Shown: in pieces, positions 42,273 to 51,422 of the stretch
How the letters are laid out: each line of letters begins with the position of its first letter
Numbering within the stretch: the first letter of the stretch is position 1
Assembly (NCBI GenBank): GCA_964515335.1
Contig: CAZETS010000005.1
Coordinates: 1-64,000, forward strand
DNA length: 64,000 nucleotides
From: TMED88 sp964515335
GTDB lineage: Bacteria; Myxococcota_A; UBA9160; UBA4427
Direction: 5' to 3'
Notes under the pieces: generated by a model
What the model was told of the DNA's origin: nothing
The model's input: the letters and a program-made list of their open reading frames with translations, nothing else
The model's database searches: none
Position numbers and translations under genes: made by a program

Positions 42273-43103
42273 TCAGGCTGTCTCAAAAAGCTTGGCGAGG
42301 AACTCGACGACCAGCCGGTCGAAGGCCTCGGGCTGCTCGATGTTCAGGATGTGACCGGCCCCGGGCACCACCTCGCTTCTCGCTTTCGGAAGCTTCGCGG
42401 CCATCACCTCGGCGGCCTGCAGGTAGGCGTCGTCGTGCTCGCCGACGAGCACGAGGGCCGGCTTCTCGATGCCCGCGAGGTCGTCGATCACCGACGGCGC
42501 GAGGCCCGCGACTCGCCGGCCGAACTCGGCGACTCCGTGCGGGCTCTGGGCCGCGATGGCCTCGGCGGCGACCCGCGCGGCGGGCAACTCGGGCTTGCGG
42601 CCGATACAGGTGGGCGCCGCCTTGCCGGTCACGAAGGCCTCGAAGCCGCGCGACACGATGTAGTCGGCGGTGCGCTCGGACTGCTGCTTCCAGCGAGCCG
42701 CGGCCTTCGGGTTCTTGAATCCCGGTCCGCTCCCGGCCAGCACGAGGCCGCCAACGCGATCGGGATGCGCGACGGTGAAGTGCAGCGAAGCCAGCCCCCC
42801 GAAAGACAGCCCGGCCAGCACGACGGGCTCGCCCGGCGCGAGCCAGTCGGCGACACGGCCGAGGTCGGACACGACCTGCTCCATCGAGTAGGCGGAGGGG
42901 GCGTCCGGGGCCTCGGAGCGACCGTGACCCCGGTAGTCCCAGAGCCCGACGCGATGACCCGCACGGACGAGCGGCTCGACCTGGGGCAGCCAGTTCGCGT
43001 GGGTGGTCGAGTACGCGCACGAGAAGATGATCGGCACACCGCCGCGCCCCGGCTCACCGTGGCGCTCGACGTAGAGCCCGACTCCGTCACTCGCTTCGAT
43101 CAC
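42273..43103 (-). CDS. alpha/beta hydrolase
   Basis: The product is a typical alpha/beta-hydrolase of about 276 residues: oxyanion region IFSCAYSTTHANW, the DYRGHGRSEAP segment, nucleophile serine in LAGLSFGGLASLH, acid near LVLVGEHDDAY and the catalytic histidine in GAGHILNIEQPEAF. Members include esterases, haloperoxidase-like and C-C bond hydrolases; the substrate is unknown. The ATG-less start is unclear: GTG 43103 has a GGAGAGG site just before it, while GTG 43109 and an ATG at 43151 are alternatives. The last would overlap the SRPBCC gene by 29 bases. Confidence 0.82.
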   Translation of the reverse strand: MIEASDGVGLYVERHGEPGRGGVPIIFSCAYSTTHANWLPQVEPLVRAGHRVGLWDYRGHGRSEAPDAPSAYSMEQVVSDLGRVADWLAPGEPVVLAGLSFGGLASLHFTVAHPDRVGGLVLAGSGPGFKNPKAAARWKQQSERTADYIVSRGFEAFVTGKAAPTCIGRKPELPAARVAAEAIAAQSPHGVAEFGRRVAGLAPSVIDDLAGIEKPALVLVGEHDDAYLQAAEVMAAKLPKARSEVVPGAGHILNIEQPEAFDRLVVEFLAKLFETA

Positions 43104-43122
43104 CGCCACCTCTCCGGTCCGG

Positions 43123-43539
43123 TCAGCCGCCGAGCGCCGACTCGAGGGCATCGACCATCTCGCCGAGCTGGTCCTCCATGGGCCCCTTGATGGTGAACTC
43201 GGGCACGAAGCTCTTCGTGCGACCGGTCATTTCGATGGTGACGACCGCCGTGTCGCCGTGGTCGTCCACCTCGACGAGACCTTGCAGCTCGCGCCAGACC
43301 TTGCCGTCACAGACCTTCTCGAACGCGACGCTCCCGTCCATGCGGAACCGCCAGTGGAAGGTCGCCTCGCCCTCGCGGCCGAGGGCCGTGTAGGCGGTTC
43401 GTGTCGTCACCTCGTCGGGCTTGCGGCCGACGACCTCGGTGCGGCCGGGCAGCAACGAGACCAGCACCTCCTCTCGCGCCAGCGTCTCGACGACGGCGTC
43501 GCGAGAACGATCGACGGAGAACCGCTTCGAGATCTGCAT
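43123..43539 (-). CDS. SRPBCC/DUF2505-like lipid-binding fold protein
   Basis: The 138-residue protein starts with MQISKRFSVDRSRDAVVETL, a strand and helix typical of START/Bet v 1-like (SRPBCC) domains, and ends with a long helix (about 120-136, MEDQLGEMVDALESAL). Between them are alternating beta strands such as EATFHWRFRMDG and TAVVTIEMTG. It resembles DUF2505 proteins, which are thought to bind hydrophobic molecules; no catalytic residue is evident. The ATG at 43539 has an AGGCGAGG site upstream. It lies 19 bases before the hydrolase gene in the likely start choice and forms an operon with it. Confidence 0.75.
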   Translation of the reverse strand: MQISKRFSVDRSRDAVVETLAREEVLVSLLPGRTEVVGRKPDEVTTRTAYTALGREGEATFHWRFRMDGSVAFEKVCDGKVWRELQGLVEVDDHGDTAVVTIEMTGRTKSFVPEFTIKGPMEDQLGEMVDALESALGG

Positions 43540-43664
43540 CACCTCGCCTCCGCGCTGGACAGCCAGCAAGGCCAGTCTAGCTCGGGCGCGACACGGTTCC
43601 CGGTCGATCCTCGTCGCATCCCGCCTATGGCAAAAGCCGCAGCGGGACGGCAGCATCACGCCCC

Positions 43665-45374
43665 GTGGGCGCCCCGTCGACCGAACCGTCCCCGCAGCGC
43701 AGCTGGATCCGCATCGCGATTCCCGCGGCGGCCGCCTGCCTGGCGTTCGCGGCGCTGACGCCCGCCCTGAGCGGCGAGTTCGTCAACCTGGACGACCCCG
43801 TGAACTTCGTCAGCAACGACGCCTGGCGGGGCGTCGGCAAAGCCCAGCTCGCGTGGATGTGGTCCCACTTCGACGGCCACTATCAACCGCTCACCTGGCT
43901 CAGCCACGGCATCGAGTTCGCGCTGTTCGGCCTGAGCCCGCGCGCCTTCCACACCACGAACCTGCTGCTGCACGCCGCCAACACGGTGCTCGCCTACCTG
44001 GTCTTCCTGGCGCTCCTCGCCCGCAGTCCGGGGCTCGCCGCGCACCGCAACGACGACCGGCTGCGATGGGCGGCGGGCGCCGGCGCCCTGCTGTTCGCCC
44101 TGCATCCGCTTCGCGTCGAGGCGGTGGCCTGGATCACCGAGCGCCGCGCCGTGCTCTTTCTCTTCTTCGCACTGCTGAGTGTGCTCTTCTATCTGCGCAG
44201 CACGGCGCCGGAGCTGGCCGCTGTCCGGCGGCGCGGCCTGGCCGCGATCTCGGTCGCGTGCTTTGCGCTCTCGATGCTCTCGAACGCACTCTGCATGACG
44301 CTGCCCGTCCTGCTGCTCGTCATCGACGCCTATCCGCTCCGTCGGCTGCGCGGCCTCGCCGACCTTCCAGCCCGGGTCGTCGAGAAGTGGCCGTGGTTCG
44401 CCGTGACGATCGCCGGCATGGCGGCACAGCTGTACGCCCAGAGCGCCGGTAACGCCATCGACCCCGAGTCGACCTACGGGCTGGCCGACATGCTGACGCA
44501 GCCCGGCTACCGCTTGTCGTTCTATTTGTGGAAGACCGCGGTACCGACGGGCCTGTACCCGATGTACACGCTGCCCCTCGTGCGCGATCCGTGGTCGACC
44601 ACGAACCTGCTCTGCGCCGCGGGAGTTCTCACCATCACCGGCGTTCTGATCGCCTTCGCGCGCCGCGCACCGGCGCTGCTCGCCGGGTGGCTGGCGTTCG
44701 CGCTGCTGCTCTCACCGGTGCTCGGCCTCGTGCAGGTCGGCTACCACTTCGCGGCGGACCGCAACACCTACTTCGCGGGCCTGGTGGCTGCGCTGCTCTG
44801 CTCCGGCGGACTCGCCTGGCTGTGGACGAGGGGGCGCCTGGTGGGGCCGACCGCGGCGCTCGCCGCCGGCGTGATCTCGCTCTACGGCGTGATGAGCTTC
44901 GAGCAGGCAAAGACCTGGCGCTCGAGCGTCGCGATGTGGAGCAACGCGCTCGAGCACGACCAGGACAGCTACGTGGCCCACTACAGCCTCGGCCACGAGC
45001 TGTACGACCGGGGCGAGTTCGATCTCGCCATCGACCACTACACCCGCGCCATCTTCGCCCGCGACGACGATGCACGCTTCTGGTACAACCGCGGCGTCAG
45101 CTGGGCCGCCAAGCGCGAGCCGACCCGTGCGATCGCCGACTTCGACCGCGCGATCGAGATCGATGCCGGCCACTGGATGGCCTACAGCAACCGCGGCGTG
45201 CTCCACATGATGCGCGGTGACGATGAGCTCGCCGTCGACGACTTCACCCGCGCCATCGACCTCATGCCCACCGGGAGCGGCCTCTACCTGTCCCGAGCCC
45301 GGGCCCACGAAAACCTCGGCAACCACGCCGCCGCCCAACGCGACCGGGCCCGAGCCCGCAACCCGTCCCCCTAG
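43665..45374 (+). CDS. multi-pass membrane protein with C-terminal TPR repeats (GT-C/TMTC-like)
   Basis: The 569-residue protein has about ten membrane segments in residues 15-430. After the first comes a loop with LSGEFVNLDDPVNFVSND, which resembles the DD-type first loop of GT-C glycosyltransferases, such as PMT and the TMTC family, and the HPLRVEAVAWITERRAVL segment is common to that group. Three TPR units fill residues 440-555 (for example YVAHYSLGHELYDRGEFDLAIDHYTRAI). Animal TMTC proteins with the same order of parts are O-mannosyltransferases. Transfer of a sugar to secreted proteins is therefore plausible but unproved. It starts with GTG 43665. Confidence 0.78.
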   Translation: MGAPSTEPSPQRSWIRIAIPAAAACLAFAALTPALSGEFVNLDDPVNFVSNDAWRGVGKAQLAWMWSHFDGHYQPLTWLSHGIEFALFGLSPRAFHTTNLLLHAANTVLAYLVFLALLARSPGLAAHRNDDRLRWAAGAGALLFALHPLRVEAVAWITERRAVLFLFFALLSVLFYLRSTAPELAAVRRRGLAAISVACFALSMLSNALCMTLPVLLLVIDAYPLRRLRGLADLPARVVEKWPWFAVTIAGMAAQLYAQSAGNAIDPESTYGLADMLTQPGYRLSFYLWKTAVPTGLYPMYTLPLVRDPWSTTNLLCAAGVLTITGVLIAFARRAPALLAGWLAFALLLSPVLGLVQVGYHFAADRNTYFAGLVAALLCSGGLAWLWTRGRLVGPTAALAAGVISLYGVMSFEQAKTWRSSVAMWSNALEHDQDSYVAHYSLGHELYDRGEFDLAIDHYTRAIFARDDDARFWYNRGVSWAAKREPTRAIADFDRAIEIDAGHWMAYSNRGVLHMMRGDDELAVDDFTRAIDLMPTGSGLYLSRARAHENLGNHAAAQRDRARARNPSP

Positions 45375-45424
45375 CGCCCTGCGTCCTCGCGAGGGGCCCC
45401 GATCCCCGCGCCCCCCGCGCCGCC

Positions 45425-47146
45425 TCAGCGAATCTCCACCAGCACCGGCGGCACGAGCAGGGGCCCATCGGCCGAAACCGTCGCCAGCAGGGAATCGACC
45501 CAGCCGAAGCCCCGAGGCAGCGGCAGGGCCTCGTAGACGACCCGCGCCAAGCGGGCTTCGAGCAGCTCCGCGAGCTCTTCCGACAGACGCTTCGGGGCCG
45601 GCCGCGCCACCAGCTCCACGTCGGCATCCGGATCGAGCTCGAGGGCCCGCCGGATCCGGTCGACGGCAGCCCGCAGTCCGCCGATCTCGTCGACCAGACC
45701 GATCTCCAACGCCTGCCGTCCCGCCCAGACCCGCCCCTGGGCGACCGCGTCCACCTGACCCAGCTCGAGCGGGCGACCTTCGGCGACGCGCTCGAGGAAC
45801 AGCTCGTAGGTGCTCTGCACGATGCCCTGCAGCCGCGCTCGAGCGCCGTCCGAGAGCGGCTCGCTCGCGAGCAGGAAGTCCGCGTAGGCGCCGCGCGTCA
45901 TCGACTCGCGCGCCACACCGAGCTTGTCGAGCGCGCCGCCCATCAACGGGCGCAGGGCGAACACACCGATCGAGCCCGTCAGCGTGCCGCCGTTCGACAC
46001 CACGCCGTCGGCCGCGGCCGCCACGTAGTAGCCGCCCGAGGCAGCCAGGTCCGAGAACGACGCGACGATCGGCTTGCCGTGCTCGCGCGCGGCCACGATG
46101 GCGCGCCAGATCTCCTCGGCGGCCAGCGCCGAGCCACCCGGGCTGTCGATGCGCAGCAGGATGGCGTCGATCTGCGGATCCTCGGCGGCCTGCGCGATGG
46201 TCTCCGCCAACGTCTTCGACGCCATCACGGACCCGCCTCCCCACGACCGCGAGCCACGCCCCTGCACGACGGGACCGCTGCCGTAGACGAGCGCAACGCT
46301 CGCGACCGGCCGGAAGCCCACCTCGGCGGGCAGCACGCCCGCGTAGGTGTCGTGGCGGACGATCTCCCCCGGCATCTCCTCGAGCAGCTCGTCGAGGTGC
46401 AGCGAGCCGTCGGCGAGCCCCTGCACGACGAGCTCGACCGGCAGCACCGGGCCGCGGTCGATCGCGGCCACCACCGACGTGCGATCCATGCCGCGGCCCT
46501 CGGCGATCGCGTCCACGAAGGCGCCGTTCGCCGAGTCGAGGAGCGACTCGGCCATTTCGCGCGTCGGCTCCGACATGCCCCTGCCCGTGTACGACTCGAC
46601 GGCACTCTTGTACTTGCCGGCCTTGCCCACTTCGAATCCGACGCCGAGCTTCTCCCACAGGCCGCCGAGGAAGAGGTACTCGGCGGCGAGCCCCACCACC
46701 GGCACCGCCCCACCCTCGACGACGTAGATCTCGTCGGCCGCCGTGGCCACGTAGTACTCGCGCGTGGCACTGAAGGACGCGACCTCGAGGAACGCGACCG
46801 TCTTGCGCCCGGCGTCGCCCAGCCGGCCGACCGCCGCGCGCAGCTCGTCGGCCTTCCCCCAGCCGATCTGCAGCGGCCGGATCACCAGCACCACGGCGGC
46901 GAGTCGATCGTCCCGCTCCGCCATGGTCAGGGTCGAGAGCAACGACACGAACGAGCGTTGGTCCTCGCCGAGCGCCCGGGCGATCAGCGACGGCTGCGCG
47001 GCCTCGACGTACTCGCCCCCTATCTCGAGCACCAGCGTGCTGCCGGGCGAGATCTCCGGGCCGGCGCGGTCCTGCAGGAACGCCATTGCCAGCAGAACAG
47101 CCAGCACGACGAGGAGGAAGATGCGGAACTTGCTCGGTCGCTTCAC
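45425..47146 (-). CDS. sppA: signal peptide peptidase SppA, 67K type
   Basis: SppA is an inner-membrane serine protease that degrades cleaved signal peptides. The 573-residue product has one N-terminal membrane segment (about residues 8-24) and two tandem SppA/ClpP-like domains, as in the long E. coli form. The lysine base is K180 in GKAGKYKSAVES in the first half and the nucleophile S370 in LAASGGYYVAAA in the second, matching K209 and S409 of E. coli. TGSIGVFALRPLMGG is a further family block. The start is GTG 47146 after an AGAGGA site; the frame upstream is open but not conserved. Confidence 0.93.
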   Translation of the reverse strand: MKRPSKFRIFLLVVLAVLLAMAFLQDRAGPEISPGSTLVLEIGGEYVEAAQPSLIARALGEDQRSFVSLLSTLTMAERDDRLAAVVLVIRPLQIGWGKADELRAAVGRLGDAGRKTVAFLEVASFSATREYYVATAADEIYVVEGGAVPVVGLAAEYLFLGGLWEKLGVGFEVGKAGKYKSAVESYTGRGMSEPTREMAESLLDSANGAFVDAIAEGRGMDRTSVVAAIDRGPVLPVELVVQGLADGSLHLDELLEEMPGEIVRHDTYAGVLPAEVGFRPVASVALVYGSGPVVQGRGSRSWGGGSVMASKTLAETIAQAAEDPQIDAILLRIDSPGGSALAAEEIWRAIVAAREHGKPIVASFSDLAASGGYYVAAAADGVVSNGGTLTGSIGVFALRPLMGGALDKLGVARESMTRGAYADFLLASEPLSDGARARLQGIVQSTYELFLERVAEGRPLELGQVDAVAQGRVWAGRQALEIGLVDEIGGLRAAVDRIRRALELDPDADVELVARPAPKRLSEELAELLEARLARVVYEALPLPRGFGWVDSLLATVSADGPLLVPPVLVEIR

Positions 47147-47255
47147 GGTCGTCCTCTGTGGGATCGACGGCAAGGCTATCCCACCGGCGCGGGTCCCCGC
47201 ATCGTCGGCTGAGCGACGCCGGGAAGATCGACCGGCGACGCGCCTGCGGCCCTCT

Positions 47256-48242
47256 TCAGCTCGCCGCCCCGGACGCCGGATCCCGGCGCTGCGAGACCAG
47301 CCAACGGTCGGCGAAGTGCTGCGCGACGATCGAATTGTTGCGCGTCGCGACATCGTCGCCGCTGCTGTTGATCCAGCCGAGGCTCGTGCGGTCGTAGAAG
47401 CGCTTGCGGCGACGCGGCTGGTAGTTGGAGTAGCGGGCGGGCACGACGAACTTGGGGGCGCGCAGGTGGGCGCTGATCCAGACGTCGTCGACGAAGAAGG
47501 CGGCCTCGGGGGCCCCCGAGTAGTCGACGAGCGCGTCGGCGTCGAAGAAGCGCGGCCGGACCAGGTAGCCGCCGACGCCGCGAACGACGTCGACCGGCCA
47601 CTGTCGTCGGATGCGGCGCGCCAGCACCGGAGCCGGCGGGCGGATGAACACGATGGTGTAGAGGTTGGCGGGCCGGTGGACGAGATCGGGCGGCACGATC
47701 CAGCCGCAGAAGGAGAACGCCGCGCCGGGATCGGCATCGGAGGCCGCGGCCAGGTCGGCGAGCAGGTTGGGCGGGTAGGCGCGGTCGTCGTCGACCACGA
47801 CGACGCGCTGGTCGGGCGGCAGCTGCAGGACGGAGGGAATGAGCTTGGTGGCCGGCCCGTGGTCCTCGCAGTCGACGATCGTCAGCGCCGACAGCTCGCG
47901 CAGATGATCGGGCACCTCGTAGGCGCACTGCTCGCGCTTCGAGTACTTGGGAACGTTCAAGCGTATCTCGCGGGGCGCGAGATCCTGACGCAGGAGCGAT
48001 TTGAGGGTGTCCTCGATGTGGGGGATCCGGCTGGGGATGGTCGTCAGGCTGACGACCACGTCCGAGCGGTTCGGGTTGGCGGCCCACGCGCGGTCGAGGT
48101 CCTGCAGGCTCGCCCGCGAGAGCCGCCACTCGTCCAGCGTGTCGTGGACGAGCGTCTTGCCCTCGATGAAGTCGTAGATCCCGACGAGGGTCAGGACCGC
48201 CGCCGGAATCGCCAGTAAGAGCCACTCCATCCCGCTCTCCAA
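47256..48242 (-). CDS. membrane-anchored glycosyltransferase-like protein
   Basis: The 328-residue protein has an N-terminal membrane anchor (about residues 7-26) followed by a GT-A-like domain. VVVSLTTIPSRIPHIEDTLKSLLRQ (from about residue 62) looks like the nucleotide-sugar entry region, and RVVVVDDDRAYPPNLLADL (about 145-163) carries a DDD metal motif. A later block with FFVDDVWISAHL may hold the catalytic acid. It resembles uncharacterised GT-A family proteins, some from plants and algae. Its acceptor is unknown. It is transcribed after the ABC transporter genes, seven bases from the permease stop. Confidence 0.72.
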   Translation of the reverse strand: MESGMEWLLLAIPAAVLTLVGIYDFIEGKTLVHDTLDEWRLSRASLQDLDRAWAANPNRSDVVVSLTTIPSRIPHIEDTLKSLLRQDLAPREIRLNVPKYSKREQCAYEVPDHLRELSALTIVDCEDHGPATKLIPSVLQLPPDQRVVVVDDDRAYPPNLLADLAAASDADPGAAFSFCGWIVPPDLVHRPANLYTIVFIRPPAPVLARRIRRQWPVDVVRGVGGYLVRPRFFDADALVDYSGAPEAAFFVDDVWISAHLRAPKFVVPARYSNYQPRRRKRFYDRTSLGWINSSGDDVATRNNSIVAQHFADRWLVSQRRDPASGAAS

Positions 48243-48248
48243 CCGCCT

Positions 48249-49061
48249 CTACCCGTCTTCGAGGTTCGCAAGCTCGCGCTGATCGAAGACCACGAGCAGC
48301 AGCGCCACCCCGCCAGCCGCCCACGCGAGCGTGCGCGGCAAGACGTCCCAGGCCGAGATCGTCTCGGGAACCTGCTGCGACCAGGGCGAGAGAGCCAGGA
48401 TCAGGGTGCTGAGCAGCGGCGGTCCGAAGCTGTCGAGCACGAAGTAGAAGCCCGAGAGCGATCGACCCGCCGCGCTGGCGACGTTGAGGACACCGATCAG
48501 CCCGACGCCGCCGAAAACGAACAGCATCGTCACGATTCGCGGCACGAAGAGCGAAGCCGTCATCGCCAGCGCCGCCACCGCGACCGACGACATCACCACC
48601 GCCAGGGTCGCCCCGATGGCGGGCCCGAGCGGCAGACCGCCGCGCACGGCCAGCAGGAACGTCGCTCCGAGGCAGAGGACCAGGGCGGCGCCGAGCGACA
48701 CCGCGAGCGATCCGAGCAGCCGCGCCAGCGCGAGGGTCGGCCGACTGATCGGCCGCGCGAGCAGCAGTGTCGCGCTGCCGTCGTCGAAGACGGCGCGTAG
48801 ATGATCGGAGGCGAGCAGGCCCGCGAGCGCGATGCTCCACAGTCCGAGCACGGCGAACGTCAGCATGCCGGTCCAGCTGAGCACGTCGACCGGGACCGGC
48901 TGATCGCCCACGCCGAGGTTTACGCTGCACGACGTGCAGCTATCCATCATCATCAGCGAGAGGAAGCTGATCGCGAGCACGGCGGGTACGATGCGACGCC
49001 GGCTGGCATCGCGAACCGCCTCGCCGGCGAGCAAGCGGAGCGCCCGCGACTCAACGCGCAT
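48249..49061 (-). CDS. ABC-2 type transporter permease
   Basis: This 270-residue protein has six likely membrane segments: about 25-41, 66-86, 117-140, 150-170, 178-200 and 245-260. The order and spacing match ABC-2 permeases such as NosY. A cluster of cysteines (MDSCTSCSV, about residues 40-48) sits after the first membrane segment and is unusual. It overlaps the ATP-binding gene by eleven bases, so the pair forms an exporter. The cargo is not known; the following gene is a glycosyltransferase. Confidence 0.83.
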   Translation of the reverse strand: MRVESRALRLLAGEAVRDASRRRIVPAVLAISFLSLMMMDSCTSCSVNLGVGDQPVPVDVLSWTGMLTFAVLGLWSIALAGLLASDHLRAVFDDGSATLLLARPISRPTLALARLLGSLAVSLGAALVLCLGATFLLAVRGGLPLGPAIGATLAVVMSSVAVAALAMTASLFVPRIVTMLFVFGGVGLIGVLNVASAAGRSLSGFYFVLDSFGPPLLSTLILALSPWSQQVPETISAWDVLPRTLAWAAGGVALLLVVFDQRELANLEDG

Positions 49062-49809
49062 CGTCGCGACTCCCGCCCAGGCGGTTTCGGCGTTCCGCGA
49101 CGAGCCGCACGAACGCGTCCTCGAGCTCTTCGCCTTCGCGCACGATCTCGCCGACCGGCCCCTGAGCGACCACGCGCCCCTCGTCGAGGATCGCGAGCCG
49201 ATCGCACAGGCGCTCGACCTCGGAGAGCAGGTGCGAGCTGATCAGCACCGTGGCGCCCCGCTCGCGGGCGCCGGCGATCCAGTCGCGCGCTTCCCGCATC
49301 CCGATCGGATCGAGGCCGCTGCTCGGCTCGTCGAGCACCACCACCCGCGGCTCGCCGAGCAGCGCTTGCGCGAAGCCGACGCGCTGCGCGAGGCCTTTCG
49401 AGAGCTCGCCGAGGAGATCGTCGAGGCGGCTCTCGATGCCGGTCAGCAGGGCGACCCGGTCGATCTCGTCCTCGAGCGCATCGCCGCTCAGGCCCGCGAG
49501 CGCGCCGTGCAGTGACAGGAAGCGATGCACTCCCACGTGGCCCGGCAGGGCGAGCCGCTCGGGCAGGTAGCCCACCCCGCGGCGCGCCTCGGCGTCGAGC
49601 GGGTCCCATCCCTGCAGCTGAACCGTGCCGTCGGACGGATGGCTGAGCCCCAGGATCAGCCGCAGCGCCGTCGTCTTGCCGGCGCCGTTCGGCCCGAGCA
49701 GCCCGAGCGCTCCACCCTCCGGCACGGCGAAGCTCACCCGGTCGAGCGCCGCCCGCCCCCCGTACTGCTTCGTCACCTCGACCAGCTCGATCACCGACAC
49801 GGCGCGCAA
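49051..49809 (-). CDS. ABC transporter ATP-binding protein
   Basis: The 252-residue protein has a standard ATPase subunit: Walker A LLGPNGAGKTT (about residues 38-48), a signature reading ELSKGLAQRVGFAQAL (in the place of LSGGQ), Walker B RVVVLDEPSSGLDP and the switch histidine in LISSHLLSEV. The SKG form of the signature is common in ABC-2 exporters of the CcmA/NosF/DrrA group. It works with the permease at 48249, with which it overlaps. Only one ATPase gene is present, so a homodimer is expected. Confidence 0.93.
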   Translation of the reverse strand: MRAVSVIELVEVTKQYGGRAALDRVSFAVPEGGALGLLGPNGAGKTTALRLILGLSHPSDGTVQLQGWDPLDAEARRGVGYLPERLALPGHVGVHRFLSLHGALAGLSGDALEDEIDRVALLTGIESRLDDLLGELSKGLAQRVGFAQALLGEPRVVVLDEPSSGLDPIGMREARDWIAGARERGATVLISSHLLSEVERLCDRLAILDEGRVVAQGPVGEIVREGEELEDAFVRLVAERRNRLGGSRDDAR

Positions 49810-49890
49810 GCCTAACGCCGACTCGGGTCGGGCGCTCCGCTTTGGCGCGGGAGCGGCCCGCCGGGTGCGGGCCGGACCTTCAGCCGTCGA

Positions 49891-50430
49891 TCAGCCCTCG
49901 ATCAGCCCTTCGAGCTGCTCGTGCCCGAGGGCCTCGGCGAAGAGCGCGTCGACGGCCCGCTGCTGCTCGGGACCGAGGTCGACGAACTTCACCCCCATGC
50001 CGAGCTGACGCCCTCTCATCGCCGCGTCCAGGTTGAGGGACACCACCTCGCAGGGCACCTCGACACTCTCGTTCGCGGCGTCGACCGCGAGGATCAGGAC
50101 GAATTTCGCGCCGATCTCCAGCGGAAACGCCGTGCTGATGAACAGGCCGCCCTTTGAGACGCTGCTGATCATCGCCTCCTCGAGGTCCTCGCGGGAGCGG
50201 TACTCGACCAGCATGCGGGTCGGGACGCGCAGGTGCTTGCGGCGCTCGCCACCGGCGGGCCTCGATACGTCGGAGATCTGTTGTCCGAGCTTCTGCTCGA
50301 GCTCGCGCCAGCGCTCGTACTCGCTCGGCGTGACACCCTGGTGGACGCGCTTGCGCTCGAGCTGCCCGTACTCGCGAAGCAGGGGAAGCAGGCGCATCAT
50401 CGACTTCCGGGGCGTCATGCCAGGCTTCAT
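49891..50430 (-). CDS. PilZ domain protein, c-di-GMP-related
   Basis: The 179-residue protein has a charged helical N-terminal part (about 1-65, LERKRVHQGVTPSEYERWRELEQKL) and a PilZ domain from residue 65. The domain keeps an RxxxR-type stretch (RRKHLR) but the usual (D/N)xSxxG motif appears as SSVSKGGLFI, with Ser in the first place, so c-di-GMP binding is possible but not certain. The C-terminal MGVKFVDLGPEQ is the normal end of the fold. I start it at ATG 50430; the frame is open to 50514. Members control motility, adhesion or exopolysaccharide. It is monocistronic. Confidence 0.82.
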   Translation of the reverse strand: MKPGMTPRKSMMRLLPLLREYGQLERKRVHQGVTPSEYERWRELEQKLGQQISDVSRPAGGERRKHLRVPTRMLVEYRSREDLEEAMISSVSKGGLFISTAFPLEIGAKFVLILAVDAANESVEVPCEVVSLNLDAAMRGRQLGMGVKFVDLGPEQQRAVDALFAEALGHEQLEGLIEG

Positions 50431-50561
50431 CGTCCCGCCCGTCGCACGAGTGAAGCGCCCGGCAGTCGCCCGCGCCCGAAGCGGCGGGCCGACGAGCCAC
50501 CACTCACTCGCCACTCATCGATTCATGGGAGGCAAACGGCGCGTCGACTACGCTAGACGGC

Positions 50562-51401
50562 ATGTCCGAAACACTTCCGCTGCCCTTCATCCCCGACCAC
50601 CGCCCCCCCGACGACCCCGGCGCCGACCCGCTGCTCTTCGCGTTCTGGCGCCGCGAGCTGCTCGTCACGACCGACAACTCGGTGCCGGCCGTCGGCGTCA
50701 TCGATGACCACGACATCGAGGCCGTGCGCACCCAGTACCTCGGCCGCCTCGGTGAACGCCACTGCTTCTCGGCGCAGCTCGACGAGGCCTTCCGGCCGCC
50801 CGAGGGCCTGGCGCTGCGCGATCTCCGCATGCTCTTCGGCGCCTTCGACGAGACCCTGCACACCCTCGCGGGACGGGCCGTGCAGATCGTCGAGTGGGAG
50901 CGTACCCACCAGTTCTGCGGTGCTTGCGGGGAGCGCACCGTCCCCTCGAAGAACGACCGCTCGCGCACCTGTCCGGACTGCGAGCTGCCCGTCTACCCGC
51001 GGCTCTCGCCCGCGATGATCGTGGTCGTCGAGCGCGGCGACGAGATCCTGCTCGGTCGCTCGAAGCACTTCCCGGCCGGCATCTACAGCACGCTGGCCGG
51101 CTTCGTCGAGCCGGGCGAGAGCGCCGAGCAGGCGGTGATCCGCGAGGTCTGGGAGGAGACGCGCATCGTGGTCGGGGACGTCCGTTACTTCTCGAGCCAG
51201 CCCTGGCCGTTTCCCAACTCGTTGATGCTCGGCTTCACCGCCCAGTACGAGAGCGGCGAGATCGACACCCGCTACGACGACGAGGTCGAGGCCGCGGGCT
51301 GGTTCCACGTCGACGCGATGCCGAATACGTTTCCCGGCAACGTCAGCATCTCGCAGTGGCTCATCCAGGACTTCATCCGGCGCAAGCGGGGCAGCGCCTA
51401 G
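50562..51401 (+). CDS. nudC: NAD(H) pyrophosphatase / NAD-RNA decapping hydrolase NudC
   Basis: The 279-residue protein has the three parts of NudC: an N-terminal domain, a zinc ribbon CGACG...CPDC (C119, C122, C137, C140) and a Nudix domain with the box GFVEPGESAEQAVIREVWEE (about 169-188) followed by TRIVV. The SQPWPFPNSLMLGF motif (after residue 200) is the NADH-specific signature. NudC cuts NAD(H) to NMN(H) and AMP and removes the NAD cap from RNA. It starts with ATG 50562; there is no neighbouring partner on its strand. Confidence 0.93.
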   Translation: MSETLPLPFIPDHRPPDDPGADPLLFAFWRRELLVTTDNSVPAVGVIDDHDIEAVRTQYLGRLGERHCFSAQLDEAFRPPEGLALRDLRMLFGAFDETLHTLAGRAVQIVEWERTHQFCGACGERTVPSKNDRSRTCPDCELPVYPRLSPAMIVVVERGDEILLGRSKHFPAGIYSTLAGFVEPGESAEQAVIREVWEETRIVVGDVRYFSSQPWPFPNSLMLGFTAQYESGEIDTRYDDEVEAAGWFHVDAMPNTFPGNVSISQWLIQDFIRRKRGSA

Positions 51402-51422
51402 CACCGGGCGCGGCGGTCACGA

